DNA of 64,000 nt from SIG603 sp963621245. Its GTDB lineage: Bacteria > Bacillota > Clostridia > Oscillospirales > Acutalibacteraceae. The notes below the pieces were generated by a model. The model was not told where the DNA came from. It worked only from the letters and a program-made list of their open reading frames with translations, and made no database searches. The DNA is taken from the NCBI GenBank assembly GCA_963621245.1, contig CAVFCW010000005.1, forward strand, positions 75,570 through 139,569. The letters run 5' to 3'. Made by a program: the position numbers and the translations under genes. The stretch's first letter is position 1, and each line of letters starts with the position of its first letter. Below, one piece after another: positions 1 to 8,891 of the stretch.

Positions 1-1
1 C

Positions 2-49
2 TGGTATGACGGTGTAAACCCGCACATCACTTCTGTTACAGTTAAATAA
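2..49 (+). CDS. C-terminal end of an unidentified gene (partial)
   Basis: An open frame enters from the left edge and stops with TAA at 47-49. Only 15 codons are visible, ending ...HITSVTVK, too few to name a family. It is followed at once by a bidirectional terminator that it would share with the convergent trp operon, which supports it being a real gene end. No function is assigned. Confidence 0.35.
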   Translation, partial: WYDGVNPHITSVTVK

Positions 50-63
50 TCAAGCCTAAGGCA

Positions 64-99
64 TAAAAAAGCGAGGAAAGCAATTTCCTCGCTTTTGTT
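64..99. terminator. bidirectional terminator between a left-edge gene and trpA
   Basis: A perfect 9-bp stem (71-79 with 84-92) and a 4-base loop. A-run 64-70 gives the U-tract for the leftward trp transcript, and the T-rich run 93-100 serves the rightward gene. Confidence 0.85.
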
Positions 100-870
100 T
101 TATCTTATGGCATCTTTCATCGATTTGACATACTCTCCGACATATTTGGGAGAATCCTTGCCGTATTTTTCTATTATCTTGATAATTGCCGAACCGACAA
201 TAGCACCGTCCGATATATCTGCCATCTTCTTTGCCTGTTCGGGTGTGGAAATGCCGAATCCGATTGCACACGGAACGCTCGAATTTTCTCTCACGACATT
301 CACAATGGACTTGAGGTCTGTTTTGATTTCGCTTCTCATACCTGTAACGCCCAAGCTTGATACGATATAGATGAAGCCCTCAGCCTCTTTTGCAATCATA
401 GCTATGCGGTTTTCAGAAGTCGGCGCTATGAGTGAAATTAAATCTACTCCGTATTTTGAGCAAATGGGGGAGAACTCCTCTTTTTCTTCGTAGGGAAGAT
501 CGGGAAGAATAAGCCCGTCAATTCCGATTTCTTTGCACGTGCCGATGAATTTATCTGATCCATAGGAGAACACGACATTTGCGTAGGTCATAAATACCAT
601 GGGGGTTTTTACGTCCTTGCGGATTTCTCTTACAAAATCGAATATCTTGTCAGTCGTCACTCCGCCTTTTAATGCTCTGATGTTTGCGCCCTGAATAACG
701 GGACCCTCGGCAGTCGGATCGGAAAACGGAATGCCAAGCTCGATTAGGTCGGCGCCGTTTGCGGCTGCTTCACGAACGACTTTTGCAGTGGTTTCAAGGT
801 CAGGATCGCCGCAAGTGATGAATGCGATAAATGCTTTGCCGTTTTCAAACGCTTTATTTATATTACTCAT
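100..870 (-). CDS. trpA: tryptophan synthase alpha subunit
   Basis: 256 aa, the normal length for TrpA, a TIM barrel that cleaves indole-3-glycerol phosphate to indole and glyceraldehyde 3-phosphate and channels indole to TrpB. The N-terminal core with GDPD and IELGIPFSDP is clear, and the phosphate-binding GFGIS and VGSAI segments lie near the C-terminus. The first catalytic acid is Glu44. The second, Asp60 in Escherichia coli, is Glu55 here (TAEGP in place of LADGP). The start overlaps the end of trpB by 8 bases, so the two are probably translationally coupled. It is the last gene of the operon and runs into a hairpin terminator. Confidence 0.97.
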   Translation of the reverse strand: MSNINKAFENGKAFIAFITCGDPDLETTAKVVREAAANGADLIELGIPFSDPTAEGPVIQGANIRALKGGVTTDKIFDFVREIRKDVKTPMVFMTYANVVFSYGSDKFIGTCKEIGIDGLILPDLPYEEKEEFSPICSKYGVDLISLIAPTSENRIAMIAKEAEGFIYIVSSLGVTGMRSEIKTDLKSIVNVVRENSSVPCAIGFGISTPEQAKKMADISDGAIVGSAIIKIIEKYGKDSPKYVGEYVKSMKDAIR

Positions 871-2053
871 AGATGTTCTCTCCTCTGTAACGCGCGATTG
901 CGGCGCAGTCTTTGTCTCCTCTGCCGGAAATTGTGATTACGATAATTTTATCTTTGCTCATGGTTGGAGCTAATTTTTTAGCGTACGCAACAGCGTGAGC
1001 GGATTCGATAGCGGGGATTATTCCCTCTGTTTTTGCGAGATATTCAAAAGCATCCACAGCTTCATCATCGGTAACGGGAACATATTTTGCTCGTCCGCTG
1101 TCGTGTAAATAAGCGTGTTCGGGGCCGACACCCGGATAATCAAGACCTGCCGAAATTGAATAAACAGGAGCGATTTGACCGTATTTATCCTGGCAGAAAT
1201 AAGATTTCATGCCGTGGAAAATTCCAAGTCTGCCAGTTGCGATTGTTGCGGCTGTCTCGAATGTATCTATGCCTCTGCCGGCAGCTTCGCATCCGATAAG
1301 CTCTACATCTTTGTCCTCGATGAAATTATAGAATGTGCCGATTGCGTTTGAACCGCCGCCCACGCAAGCTATAACGGCATCGGGAAGTCTGCCTTCCTTT
1401 TCGAGCATTTGCTCTTTGATTTCCTTTGAAATAACAGCCTGAAAATCACGGACGATTGTGGGGAACGGATGAGGTCCCATGACGGAACCCAAACAGTAAT
1501 GCGTATCTGCGATTCTTGATGTCCATTCTCTCATAGCTTCGGAAACAGCGTCTTTGAGAGTTGCCGTACCTGTTTTTACGGGGACAACCTCTGCGCCCAA
1601 AAGTTTCATACGGTAAACGTTAAGCGCCTGTCTGATTGTATCCTCTTCACCCATGAAGACAACGCATTCCATTCCCATGAGTGCGGCGGCTGTTGCCGTT
1701 GCCACTCCGTGCTGACCTGCTCCCGTCTCTGCGATAAGTCTTGTTTTTCCCATTTTTTTGGCAAGGAGAGCCTGGCCGAGAACATTGTTTATTTTGTGCG
1801 CTCCCGTGTGGTTGAGATCCTCACGCTTGAGGTATATTTTAGCGCCTCCTAAATCCTTAGTCATTTTTTCGGCGTAGTAAAGTCTTGACGGTCTGCCCGC
1901 ATATTCGTTAAGGAGTTCTGTAAGTTCCCTGTTAAATTCAGGGTCGTTTTTATAGTGATTATAAGCTTCTTCAAGCTCGATGACGGCATTCATAAGAGTT
2001 TCGGGGATGTACTGTCCGCCGTGAATGCCGAATCTTCCGTTTGGGTTAGTCAT
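863..2053 (-). CDS. trpB: tryptophan synthase beta subunit
   Basis: 396 aa, PLP-dependent fold type II enzyme that condenses indole with serine to give tryptophan. The PLP lysine is Lys87 in HTGAHKINN, the ETGAGQHGVA segment contacts the substrate carboxylate, and the glycine-rich GGGSNAIG loop binds the PLP phosphate. This is the canonical TrpB1 type, as expected for a gene sitting directly before trpA. It overlaps trpF by 8 bases upstream and trpA by 8 bases downstream. Nothing in the sequence suggests loss of function. Confidence 0.98.
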   Translation of the reverse strand: MTNPNGRFGIHGGQYIPETLMNAVIELEEAYNHYKNDPEFNRELTELLNEYAGRPSRLYYAEKMTKDLGGAKIYLKREDLNHTGAHKINNVLGQALLAKKMGKTRLIAETGAGQHGVATATAAALMGMECVVFMGEEDTIRQALNVYRMKLLGAEVVPVKTGTATLKDAVSEAMREWTSRIADTHYCLGSVMGPHPFPTIVRDFQAVISKEIKEQMLEKEGRLPDAVIACVGGGSNAIGTFYNFIEDKDVELIGCEAAGRGIDTFETAATIATGRLGIFHGMKSYFCQDKYGQIAPVYSISAGLDYPGVGPEHAYLHDSGRAKYVPVTDDEAVDAFEYLAKTEGIIPAIESAHAVAYAKKLAPTMSKDKIIVITISGRGDKDCAAIARYRGENIYE

Positions 2054-2648
2054 TTTCTTTTCCTTCCTTTATAAACTCTGCCATTTTGTTTTTATCTTTA
2101 AATCCGTTTGTCTCAATGCCTGAGCTCACATCAAGCGCAAACGGGTGAAGTGCGCTGACGGCTTCTCTTACATTTTCTGGTGAAAGACCGCCTGCCAAAA
2201 AGTAGTCACGATTTATATTCTTGATGAGCGACCAATTAAATGTTTGACCCGTGCCCGCTCCCGAATCGAGAAGAACAAAATCCGCTTTGCTTTTCTCCGC
2301 AAGAGAAATGTCCGTTTCGCTTTTGACTTTGAATGCTTTGATAATCGGTTTTGGCGAAAGCGTTTTGAGTTTCAGTATATAATCGTCAGATTCATCACCG
2401 TGAAGTTGAGCGATGTCGATGATATTTTTATTTAACAGCTCAGCCACAAACTCTGGTTCTTCGTTCACGAATACTCCGACCGCCTGAATGCTTGGGCTAA
2501 GCTTCTTTTTTAATGCATCTGCTTCGTTTGGCGAAACATACCGCTTGCTGTTCTTTGCAAAAACAAATCCGATATATTCGGGTTTAAGTTCATTTGCGAA
2601 TTCTATGTCTTCGGGCCTTCTCAAGCCGCAAAATTTCACTCTGCTCAT
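2046..2648 (-). CDS. trpF: phosphoribosylanthranilate isomerase
   Basis: 200 aa TIM-barrel enzyme that performs the Amadori rearrangement of N-(5-phosphoribosyl)anthranilate to CdRP. The N-terminal KFCGLRRPEDI carries the catalytic cysteine, LLDSGAGTGQTFNW the catalytic aspartate, and AGGLSPENV and DVSSGIE bind phosphate. It is a stand-alone gene, not fused to trpC as in enterobacteria. It lies 2 bases after trpC and overlaps trpB by 8 bases. Confidence 0.97.
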   Translation of the reverse strand: MSRVKFCGLRRPEDIEFANELKPEYIGFVFAKNSKRYVSPNEADALKKKLSPSIQAVGVFVNEEPEFVAELLNKNIIDIAQLHGDESDDYILKLKTLSPKPIIKAFKVKSETDISLAEKSKADFVLLDSGAGTGQTFNWSLIKNINRDYFLAGGLSPENVREAVSALHPFALDVSSGIETNGFKDKNKMAEFIKEGKEND

Positions 2649-2650
2649 TT

Positions 2651-3427
2651 TCAGCCTCTGAGTTTTGAGAGCATTTCTTTTTTATCTTCGGCTCTCATGA
2701 GTGTTTCGCCGATTAACACGGCGTCTGCTTTAATTTCTCGCAGTGCTCTAATATCTTCGTTTGATTTAACACCGCTCTCCGAGACAAAAAGAACATCAGT
2801 CGGAACAAGTGCACGCAGTTTTTTGCTGTTTTCTGTGTCAACGGTGAAGTTTTTGAGGTTGCGGTTATTGACTCCGATTATCCTTGCGCCGCTTCTCAGC
2901 GCAGATTTAATTTCGTCCTCGTTATGAGCTTCTACAAGTGCCGACATACCCAAATTATCGCAAATTTTAATATACTCTTTGATTTTATCTTCTGGTAAAA
3001 TCGAGCAAATGAGAAGAACAGCTGCCGCACCGAAAGTTTTAGCCTCGTATATTTGATATTCGTCTACGGTGAAATCTTTTCTGAGGCACGGAATTGATAC
3101 GTTCTGTGCAATTTCTTTCAGGTATTCATCCTTGCCGAGAAATCTGCTCGGCTCTGTAAGAACAGAAATTGCATTTGCTCCCGCCGCTTCATATTCCTTT
3201 GCAATCTGCAAATAGGGGAAATTGGGGGCGATTAAACCTTTTGACGGTGAAGCCTTTTTGCACTCGCAAATAAATGCTATATCGTCCGTTTTGAGTGCGT
3301 TTTCAAAGGAAAAATCACTTTTTGGAAGGCTTAAAGCTCTTGCTTTTATTTCTTCTGCCGATATAAGTACCTTCGCTTTTTCTACTCTGAATCTTGCGTG
3401 CTCGGCAAGCTCGTCAAGAATGTTCAT
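2651..3427 (-). CDS. trpC: indole-3-glycerol-phosphate synthase
   Basis: 258 aa, the usual size of a monofunctional IGPS. It closes the indole ring from CdRP with loss of CO2. The signature ECKKASPSKG (residues 55-64) holds the catalytic Glu and Lys, GVNNRNLKNF and SESGV are the later barrel motifs, and IGETLMRA closes the phosphate site. The start overlaps the end of trpD by 4 bases (ATGA) and the stop is 2 bases before trpF. Confidence 0.97.
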   Translation of the reverse strand: MNILDELAEHARFRVEKAKVLISAEEIKARALSLPKSDFSFENALKTDDIAFICECKKASPSKGLIAPNFPYLQIAKEYEAAGANAISVLTEPSRFLGKDEYLKEIAQNVSIPCLRKDFTVDEYQIYEAKTFGAAAVLLICSILPEDKIKEYIKICDNLGMSALVEAHNEDEIKSALRSGARIIGVNNRNLKNFTVDTENSKKLRALVPTDVLFVSESGVKSNEDIRALREIKADAVLIGETLMRAEDKKEMLSKLRG

Positions 3428-4452
3428 GCGTTTTCCTCCGAGTTGCTGACTTCAATAAGCCTACCGAGTGTTTCGAGTGCCTTTCCGCTGTCAATAAGCT
3501 CCTCTGCAAGCTTTATGCCGTCTGCCATGGTGTCGGCTTTTCCTCCGATGTAAAGTGCGGCGCCCGCATTCATAAGAACAGCGTCACGCTTTGCGCTTTT
3601 TTCTCCCATGAGAATTTTTCTTGTTATCTCAGCGTTTTCAGATGGAGTTCCGCCGACGAGATCCTCTTTTTTGCAACGTGTCAAACCGAAGTCCTCGGGA
3701 GCAATGGTGTAAGATTTAAACCAGCCGTCTTTAATTTCGCAAACCTTGGTGGGCGAGGAGAGTGATATTTCGTCAAGCTTATCCGTTCCGTAGACGACCA
3801 TTCCTCTCTTTACGCCTAAACTGATTAATACTTCGGCAAGAGGAGCAACAAGATATTCGTCATATACGCCCAAAAGCTGGATGCTCGGTTTTCCTGGGTT
3901 TGTGAGTGGGCCGAGAATGTTAAATACGGTTCTGAAACCCAATTCCTTGCGGATTGCTCCGACATATTTCATAGAGCTGTGATACTTCTGTGCGAAGAAA
4001 AAACACATTCCTACCTTATTTAAGAGTTCGACGCATTTTTCGGGGCTTTGATTTATGTTCACGCCAAGTGCCTCGAGACAGTCGGCAGTGCCGCATTTTG
4101 AAGATGCCGCACGGTTTCCGTGCTTTGCTACTTTCATTCCGCCCGCAGCCGCAACAAGTGCAGATGTGGTTGAAATATTGAAACTTTGAGCGTTATCGCC
4201 GCCCGTGCCGACTATTTCGAAAATGTCCATTCCTGTGTCAACCTGAACGGCGTGTTCTCTCATAGCGGCGGCGCATCCCGCAATTTCGTCGGTTGTCTCT
4301 GCTTTTGCACTTTTTGTGGAGAGTGCAGAGAGAAAAGCCGCATTTTGAGTGGGCGTTGTCTCTCCGTTCATTATTTCGTTCATTACGGCGTAAGCCTCAT
4401 CATAACTTAAATCGCCTTTGTTTACTATTTTTACTATTGCTTCCTTAATCAT
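3424..4452 (-). CDS. trpD: anthranilate phosphoribosyltransferase
   Basis: 342 aa, class IV phosphoribosyltransferase joining anthranilate and PRPP. The glycine-rich GTGGDNAQSFNIS loop (from about residue 82) binds PRPP, KHGNRAASSKCGTADCLEALGV the anthranilate and pyrophosphate, and NPGKPSIQLLGVY follows as in the family. It is not fused to trpG. The start is 2 bases after the trpG stop, and the end overlaps trpC by 4 bases. Confidence 0.97.
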   Translation of the reverse strand: MIKEAIVKIVNKGDLSYDEAYAVMNEIMNGETTPTQNAAFLSALSTKSAKAETTDEIAGCAAAMREHAVQVDTGMDIFEIVGTGGDNAQSFNISTTSALVAAAGGMKVAKHGNRAASSKCGTADCLEALGVNINQSPEKCVELLNKVGMCFFFAQKYHSSMKYVGAIRKELGFRTVFNILGPLTNPGKPSIQLLGVYDEYLVAPLAEVLISLGVKRGMVVYGTDKLDEISLSSPTKVCEIKDGWFKSYTIAPEDFGLTRCKKEDLVGGTPSENAEITRKILMGEKSAKRDAVLMNAGAALYIGGKADTMADGIKLAEELIDSGKALETLGRLIEVSNSEENA

Positions 4453-4454
4453 GA

Positions 4455-5024
4455 TTATAACTCCTCAATAAAATTTTTAAGCATTTGTTTTCCGCTCGGC
4501 GTCATTATCGATTCGGGGTGAAACTGTACTCCGAAAATCGGATATTGTGCATGCTGTACCGCCATTATTTCGCCGTCCGTTGTTTTTGCGGTGACTTTTA
4601 ATTCACTCGGAATCGTGTCTGGGTCGGCGGCAAGTGAATGGTATCTTGCGACCAAATCTTTGTTAGGACAGTTTTTAAAAAGAGCACAGTCGTTATCAAA
4701 TATTACCTCCGACTGCTTTCCGTGCATAAGCCTTTTTGCGTATGTTACCGTTGCGCCGTAAGCCGCACAAATTGCCTGATGACCGAGGCAAACGCCCAAT
4801 GTGGGAATTTCTTTGCTTATAGTTTTTGCGACTTCTATTGTTACGCCCGCGTCCTCCGGTCTGCCCGGACCGGGTGAAAGTATTATTCTTTTTGGACTCA
4901 GCTTTTTAATTTCCTCGACTGTCATTTCGTCGTTTCTTATAACTTTAATGTTGGGGTCAAGCTCGCCGACAAGCTGATAAAGATTGTATGAAAAGCTGTC
5001 GTAGTTATCTATAAGTAAAATCAT
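4455..5024 (-). CDS. trpG: anthranilate synthase glutamine amidotransferase subunit
   Basis: 189 aa class I glutamine amidotransferase that supplies ammonia to TrpE. The catalytic triad is visible as Cys79 (GVCLGHQAIC), His169 and Glu171 (QFHPES), and the oxyanion PGPGRPEDAG segment is present. This family is sometimes shared with p-aminobenzoate synthesis (PabA). No pab gene is in the window and the trp operon context makes TrpG the primary role. It overlaps trpE by 4 bases. Confidence 0.96.
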   Translation of the reverse strand: MILLIDNYDSFSYNLYQLVGELDPNIKVIRNDEMTVEEIKKLSPKRIILSPGPGRPEDAGVTIEVAKTISKEIPTLGVCLGHQAICAAYGATVTYAKRLMHGKQSEVIFDNDCALFKNCPNKDLVARYHSLAADPDTIPSELKVTAKTTDGEIMAVQHAQYPIFGVQFHPESIMTPSGKQMLKNFIEEL

Positions 5025-6487
5025 AAATCTTCCTCCGAAGCAATTTCCAGTGCTTTAAGCGACGACATTGCTTTGTTGATGCATTCACGGTATTCCTTTT
5101 CGGGATCTGAATCGGCTACAATTCCCGCTCCGCTTCTGACGAATACTTTGCCGTTTTTCTTGTACGCAATTCTGATTGCGATGCACGTGTCCATATTTCC
5201 CGTGAAATCTATGTAGCCTATTGCACCGCCGTAAATTCCGCGTTTGTTGTTTTCAAGCTCTCCGATAAGTCTGCAAGCCATAATTTTGGGAGCACCCGAA
5301 AGAGTTCCTGCGGGGAGAACCGCTTCAATAGCATCGAATGCGTCTTTGTTATCAGCTATCTCACCGCGAACCGTTGAGCCGATGTGCATGACATGAGAGA
5401 ATCTCTCGATAGAATGCAGCTTCTCGACTTCCACCGTTCCGAATTTGCTTATCTTTCCCAAATCGTTTCTGCCGAGATCGACAAGCATGTTGTGTTCGGC
5501 AAGCTCTTTTTCGTCCTCGAGCAAACCTTTTTCGAGAGCTTTGTCCTCCTCGGGCGTTTTGCCTCGGGGTCTTGTGCCCGCAAGGGGGAAGGTGTGAAGA
5601 ACTCCGTTTTCAAGTTTGACAAGCGTTTCGGGTGACGCACCCACCACTTCAACATCCGTTCCGGAAAAATAGAACATGTACGGCGAAGGATTTATCGTTC
5701 TAAGCACACGGTACGTGTTAAGTAAGCTTCCCTCAAAAGGTGCCGAAAGGCGGTTTGAAAGAACTATCTGGAAAATGTCGCCTTCTTTTATGTGAACCTT
5801 TGCTTTTTCGACCATTGCGCAAAATTCATCTTTATTAAATAGCGGTGTAATTTCTCCCGTAAGCTTTCCTGAAGGCTCTTCCTTTTTCTTTCCGTTTCTT
5901 AAAAGCGAAGCAAGTTGATTTAATTCCATAACCGCTTTGTTGTAATTTACATCGACGTCATCAAGCGGCATATTGACTATTAAAATTATTTTCTGCTTGA
6001 GGTTGTCAAAAGCGATTACCTTATCGAAAAGCATCAAGTCAACATCTTTGAAATTTTCGGTGTCCTCCGTTTTTACCTTTGCCGTAGGTTCGCTGTAAGT
6101 GAGGTAGTCGTATGAGAAATATCCGACAAGTCCACCCGTGAAAGAGGGGAGATAATCAAATTTGGGACTTTTGTAGTCCGATAAAATCTGTCTTAGATAA
6201 TCTGACGGATTTTTTACGGTTAATTTTAGATTGCCTACACTCAAATTGCCGTCCGTACAGGTTATCAAGAGTTTGGGGTCAAATCCCAAAAATGTGTAGC
6301 GGCCCCATGTTTCGTTTGCCTGAGCAGATTCGAGCATATAAACGTGAGTTGAGACGTTTTTCAGTATTCTGAGTGTCTCAATCGGTGTGGTGAAATCCGA
6401 GAGAATTTCCGTGCTGAGCGGAAGAACTTTGTATTTGTTTTGTGAAGCAATTTCACGAACCTTTTCGGGAGTGGGAGAGATTTTCAT
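5021..6487 (-). CDS. trpE: anthranilate synthase component I
   Basis: 488 aa, within the normal range. It converts chorismate to anthranilate with ammonia from TrpG. The N-terminal domain has the MLES segment used for tryptophan feedback binding in the family (usually LLES). The C-terminal chorismate-binding domain has PSPYMFY, GASPETLVKL, LPAGTLSGAPKIMA (near residue 390) and IRSGAGIV-like VRSGAGIVADSDPEKEY. It is the first gene of the operon, with a GGAGG ribosome site 6 bases before the ATG and a T-box leader upstream. Confidence 0.97.
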   Translation of the reverse strand: MKISPTPEKVREIASQNKYKVLPLSTEILSDFTTPIETLRILKNVSTHVYMLESAQANETWGRYTFLGFDPKLLITCTDGNLSVGNLKLTVKNPSDYLRQILSDYKSPKFDYLPSFTGGLVGYFSYDYLTYSEPTAKVKTEDTENFKDVDLMLFDKVIAFDNLKQKIILIVNMPLDDVDVNYNKAVMELNQLASLLRNGKKKEEPSGKLTGEITPLFNKDEFCAMVEKAKVHIKEGDIFQIVLSNRLSAPFEGSLLNTYRVLRTINPSPYMFYFSGTDVEVVGASPETLVKLENGVLHTFPLAGTRPRGKTPEEDKALEKGLLEDEKELAEHNMLVDLGRNDLGKISKFGTVEVEKLHSIERFSHVMHIGSTVRGEIADNKDAFDAIEAVLPAGTLSGAPKIMACRLIGELENNKRGIYGGAIGYIDFTGNMDTCIAIRIAYKKNGKVFVRSGAGIVADSDPEKEYRECINKAMSSLKALEIASEEDL

Positions 6488-6533
6488 GTGTTTTCCTCCA
6501 AATAAAAAACCTTTGACATTTCTGCCAAAGGTA

Positions 6534-6570
6534 CAAAAAAGTCCTTGACAGAAATTAAACTGTCAAGGAC
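6534..6570 (-). terminator. T-box terminator upstream of trpE
   Basis: Stem of 11 perfect pairs (6541-6551 with 6560-6570) and an 8-base loop, followed on the minus strand by a U-run at 6534-6540. It is mutually exclusive with the T-box antiterminator just upstream. Confidence 0.9.
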
Positions 6571-6825
6571 GAATTTACTAATCCGCGGTGCCACCTTGAA
6601 TTCACGAGAATCGTGCGCTTTACAGGATACTGACATATCCCCGACATTGTTACGCCTGTCGTTTGCGTTGCAGAATACTTTGCGATTTCTTAAATAAAAA
6701 ACGCATTTGACTGCACCCTCAGCGGCCCATTTGACAACCTGTTTCTTGCCTGACTCTCAGCTTCTCAGACTCTCTGTGAAGGCATAACTGCCGTTATCTC
6801 CGCTTCATCGGTTTATTATTTCGAT
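6534..6825 (-). promoter_or_regulatory. T-box riboswitch, tryptophan-specific, of the trp operon
   Basis: Read on the minus strand, the leader has the T-box stem I landmarks (GATGAAGCGGAGATAACGG, AGAGAG, CTGAGAG), a specifier trinucleotide UGG (plus-strand 6727-6729) followed by G, then the conserved AAGGTGGCACCGCGGA antiterminator sequence at 6582-6597. A perfect 11-bp terminator stem ending in six U follows. Uncharged tRNA-Trp should stabilise the antiterminator and permit transcription of trpE onward. Motif recognition is secure; the Trp assignment agrees with the genes controlled. Confidence 0.95.
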
Positions 6826-6831
6826 AGTGTG

Positions 6832-6860
6832 AGTATAGCACGGATAAACTTGTCTGTCAA
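6832..6860 (-). promoter_or_regulatory. sigma-A type promoter of the trp operon
   Basis: Minus-strand TTGACA (6855-6860), a 17-base spacer and TATACT (6832-6837). This would start transcription near 6825, just before the T-box. Confidence 0.92.
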
Positions 6861-6962
6861 CACGAAAATTGAAATTTTAAGACTAAAATATTTCAGATTG
6901 TGCGAATTTTAAAAGATTAAATAGGCATAAAATGAAATATCGAACTCTTTAAAACAGCAAAA

Positions 6963-6986
6963 TCCCCGTTCTTGCGAGAACGGGGA
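6963..6986 (-). terminator. terminator of the ridA-permease-lyase-redoxin unit
   Basis: A GC-rich stem (CCCCGTTCTC paired with GAGAACGGGG, short loop) lies just beyond the redoxin stop and is followed on the minus strand by ATTTTGC. The U-tract is short, so efficiency may be partial. Confidence 0.75.
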
Positions 6987-6999
6987 AAGATGCACATGA

Positions 7000-7557
7000 T
7001 TATTTGATTAATTCGCTTAGCTTTTCGGCACTCGGAACATCGGCGGCATTTTTGCCGTAATGGACGAATTTGAGATTAAGCTCTTTATCGATAATGAAGC
7101 AAGCAGGAAGCTGAAGCTCGTTGCCCTCGTACTTGCCGTGCTTAAATCCCTTTGCCGTCGCTTTTGCGATTTTTGCCACCGTGCTCGGTGAAGCGAGTTT
7201 CAACGCAGATGAGGCGGGGGAGATTTCAAATTGCTTGTAAAGAGTTTGATTTTCGTCACAGATAATTTCAAACGGCAGAGTATTTTTATCGATGTCGGCG
7301 GCTATAACTTTTGGGGACGATTGAAGTATAACCAGAACCTGACCGCCAGCCGATTTGATTTTATCGTAATTTTCCGCAAGCACATGAATATCGTACTGAC
7401 AGAGCGTACAGCCGTAGTATCTTAAAAATAAGAGTACCGTTTTGTCTGCCAATTTAGCCTTGTCAGAAAGCAATTCATCACTTGAAAAAGCTGTACAGAA
7501 TTTAAAATTGGGAATTTTCTCTCCGACCTTTAAGCGTTTTGGGTTAATCATACCCAC
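7000..7557 (-). CDS. redoxin/peroxiredoxin-like (AhpC/TSA) family protein
   Basis: 185 aa with a thioredoxin-like fold: VGEKIPNFKF at the N-terminus, then YYGCTLCQYDIHVL, which carries a CxxC where peroxiredoxins have their peroxidatic cysteine, and a later PACFIIDKE strand. No export signal or membrane segment, so probably cytoplasmic. It likely reduces peroxides or disulfides, but the substrate cannot be told. The reading frame overlaps the end of the C-S lyase by 10 bases. A second in-frame Met at 7551 would reduce the overlap. Being in a unit with a sulfur-amino-acid lyase suggests a thiol-redox job. Confidence 0.8.
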   Translation of the reverse strand: MGMINPKRLKVGEKIPNFKFCTAFSSDELLSDKAKLADKTVLLFLRYYGCTLCQYDIHVLAENYDKIKSAGGQVLVILQSSPKVIAADIDKNTLPFEIICDENQTLYKQFEISPASSALKLASPSTVAKIAKATAKGFKHGKYEGNELQLPACFIIDKELNLKFVHYGKNAADVPSAEKLSELIK

Positions 7558-8768
7558 TCGCCGTTAAAAACGTACTTGTCGAGTCTGTCGAAAGCCTCTT
7601 TTACTCTTGAAAGCGGAAGAGCAAGGTTCATTCTGATTGCGCACGGGCCGTGGAACATTCTACCGTCCTGCCATGCTACACCGACATTCCAGCCGGCTTT
7701 CTCGAGTTCGACTATTGTCTTGCCGTGCTTTTCGCACCACTTTGTGCAATCGAGGAAGAGCATGTAAGTTCCTTCGGGCTTGCCAACTTCAACACCGTCA
7801 AAGTGCTCTTTAATGTAGTCGCAAGCGTAGTTTACGTTGCCTGTGATTGTCTCACGAAGCTCGTCAACCCACTCGTATCCCTCGGGCTTGTAAGCACCGA
7901 TGAGTGCGTGCATTGAGAGGACGTTCATATCGTTGTAATGCGGCTTTGTGCTCTTTGCGGTAACACGGTCACGCATGGTCTTGTTGTAGATGATGTGATA
8001 GCTGCCTACCAAACCGGCGAGGTTGAAGGTCTTTGAAGGAGCGTAAACAGCGACTGTTCTGTTTCTTGCATCCTCACTTACGGACTGTGTGGGGATGTGC
8101 TTGTGGCCATCAAGAATGATATCTGACCAGATTTCATCGGAGATAACAACGCAGTCGTTGTTCTTATAGACTTCCATTGCCTTTTCGAGCTCTTCACGCT
8201 CCCAAACTCTTCCGCAAGGATTGTGAGGTGAACAGAAGATAGCTACATGGATGTTGTTAGCCTTGATTTTAGCGTCCATATCCTCGTAGTCCATTCTCCA
8301 AACACCGTTTTCATCCTTTTTGAGCGGGCTGTGAATGATCTTGTAACCGTTGTTCTCAACGCACATTGTAAATCCGATATATGTTGGGCTGTGAAGAAGA
8401 ACACAATCACCCGGTGCGGCATAGCAGGTAAGAGCGGAAATTACTCCGCCGAGAACGCCGTTCTCATAGCCGATGCACTCTTTTGTGAGGCCCTTGACAT
8501 CGTTTCTTGTCTCGTGCCACTTGATGATTGAATCGAAATATTCATCTGTAGGTGAGAAATAGCCGTAAGCGGGATGCTTTGCACGCTCGATGATTGCTTC
8601 GGGAATTGTGGGTACGGTGGGGAAGTTCATATCTGCAACCCACATTGGGATAGCGTCAAAACCATTCTTCGGCTTGTCGGGGGTGAATCCGGGCATTGAT
8701 CCCAGTCCGTCGATAGCTGTTGCGTCCTTGCCGTGACGATCCATAATGGAAGTGAAATCGTATTTCAT
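7548..8768 (-). CDS. PatB/MalY-type cystathionine beta-lyase (C-S lyase), PLP-dependent
   Basis: 406 aa aminotransferase-fold enzyme. Early PMWVADMNFP and YGYFSPTD are typical of the MalY/PatB subgroup, the NPCGRVW loop and SDEIWSD bind PLP, and Lys246 in APSKTFNLAG is the Schiff-base lysine. Family members cleave the C-S bond of cystathionine, cysteine or cystine derivatives, giving a thiol (or H2S) and 2-aminoacrylate, which hydrolyses to pyruvate and ammonia. It lies between a permease upstream and a redoxin downstream. Actual substrate is unknown. Confidence 0.88.
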   Translation of the reverse strand: MKYDFTSIMDRHGKDATAIDGLGSMPGFTPDKPKNGFDAIPMWVADMNFPTVPTIPEAIIERAKHPAYGYFSPTDEYFDSIIKWHETRNDVKGLTKECIGYENGVLGGVISALTCYAAPGDCVLLHSPTYIGFTMCVENNGYKIIHSPLKKDENGVWRMDYEDMDAKIKANNIHVAIFCSPHNPCGRVWEREELEKAMEVYKNNDCVVISDEIWSDIILDGHKHIPTQSVSEDARNRTVAVYAPSKTFNLAGLVGSYHIIYNKTMRDRVTAKSTKPHYNDMNVLSMHALIGAYKPEGYEWVDELRETITGNVNYACDYIKEHFDGVEVGKPEGTYMLFLDCTKWCEKHGKTIVELEKAGWNVGVAWQDGRMFHGPCAIRMNLALPLSRVKEAFDRLDKYVFNGEWV

Positions 8769-8839
8769 AATAATACTCCGTTTCTCGGCGTTAGCCGTTG
8801 ATATAATAGATTTGTAGAGAGTAATAATTTTTTATTGAG

Positions 8840-8870
8840 GTTTACTCCGAGAAAAAGTCTCGGAGTAAAC
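8840..8870. other. strong intergenic hairpin between permease and C-S lyase genes
   Basis: A perfect 13-bp inverted repeat (8840-8852 with 8858-8870) and 5-base loop. No U-run follows on the minus strand, so it is probably an RNA processing or stability element rather than a terminator. Confidence 0.7.
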
Positions 8871-8891
8871 TAAGAAAGAAATGAGGAAAGG

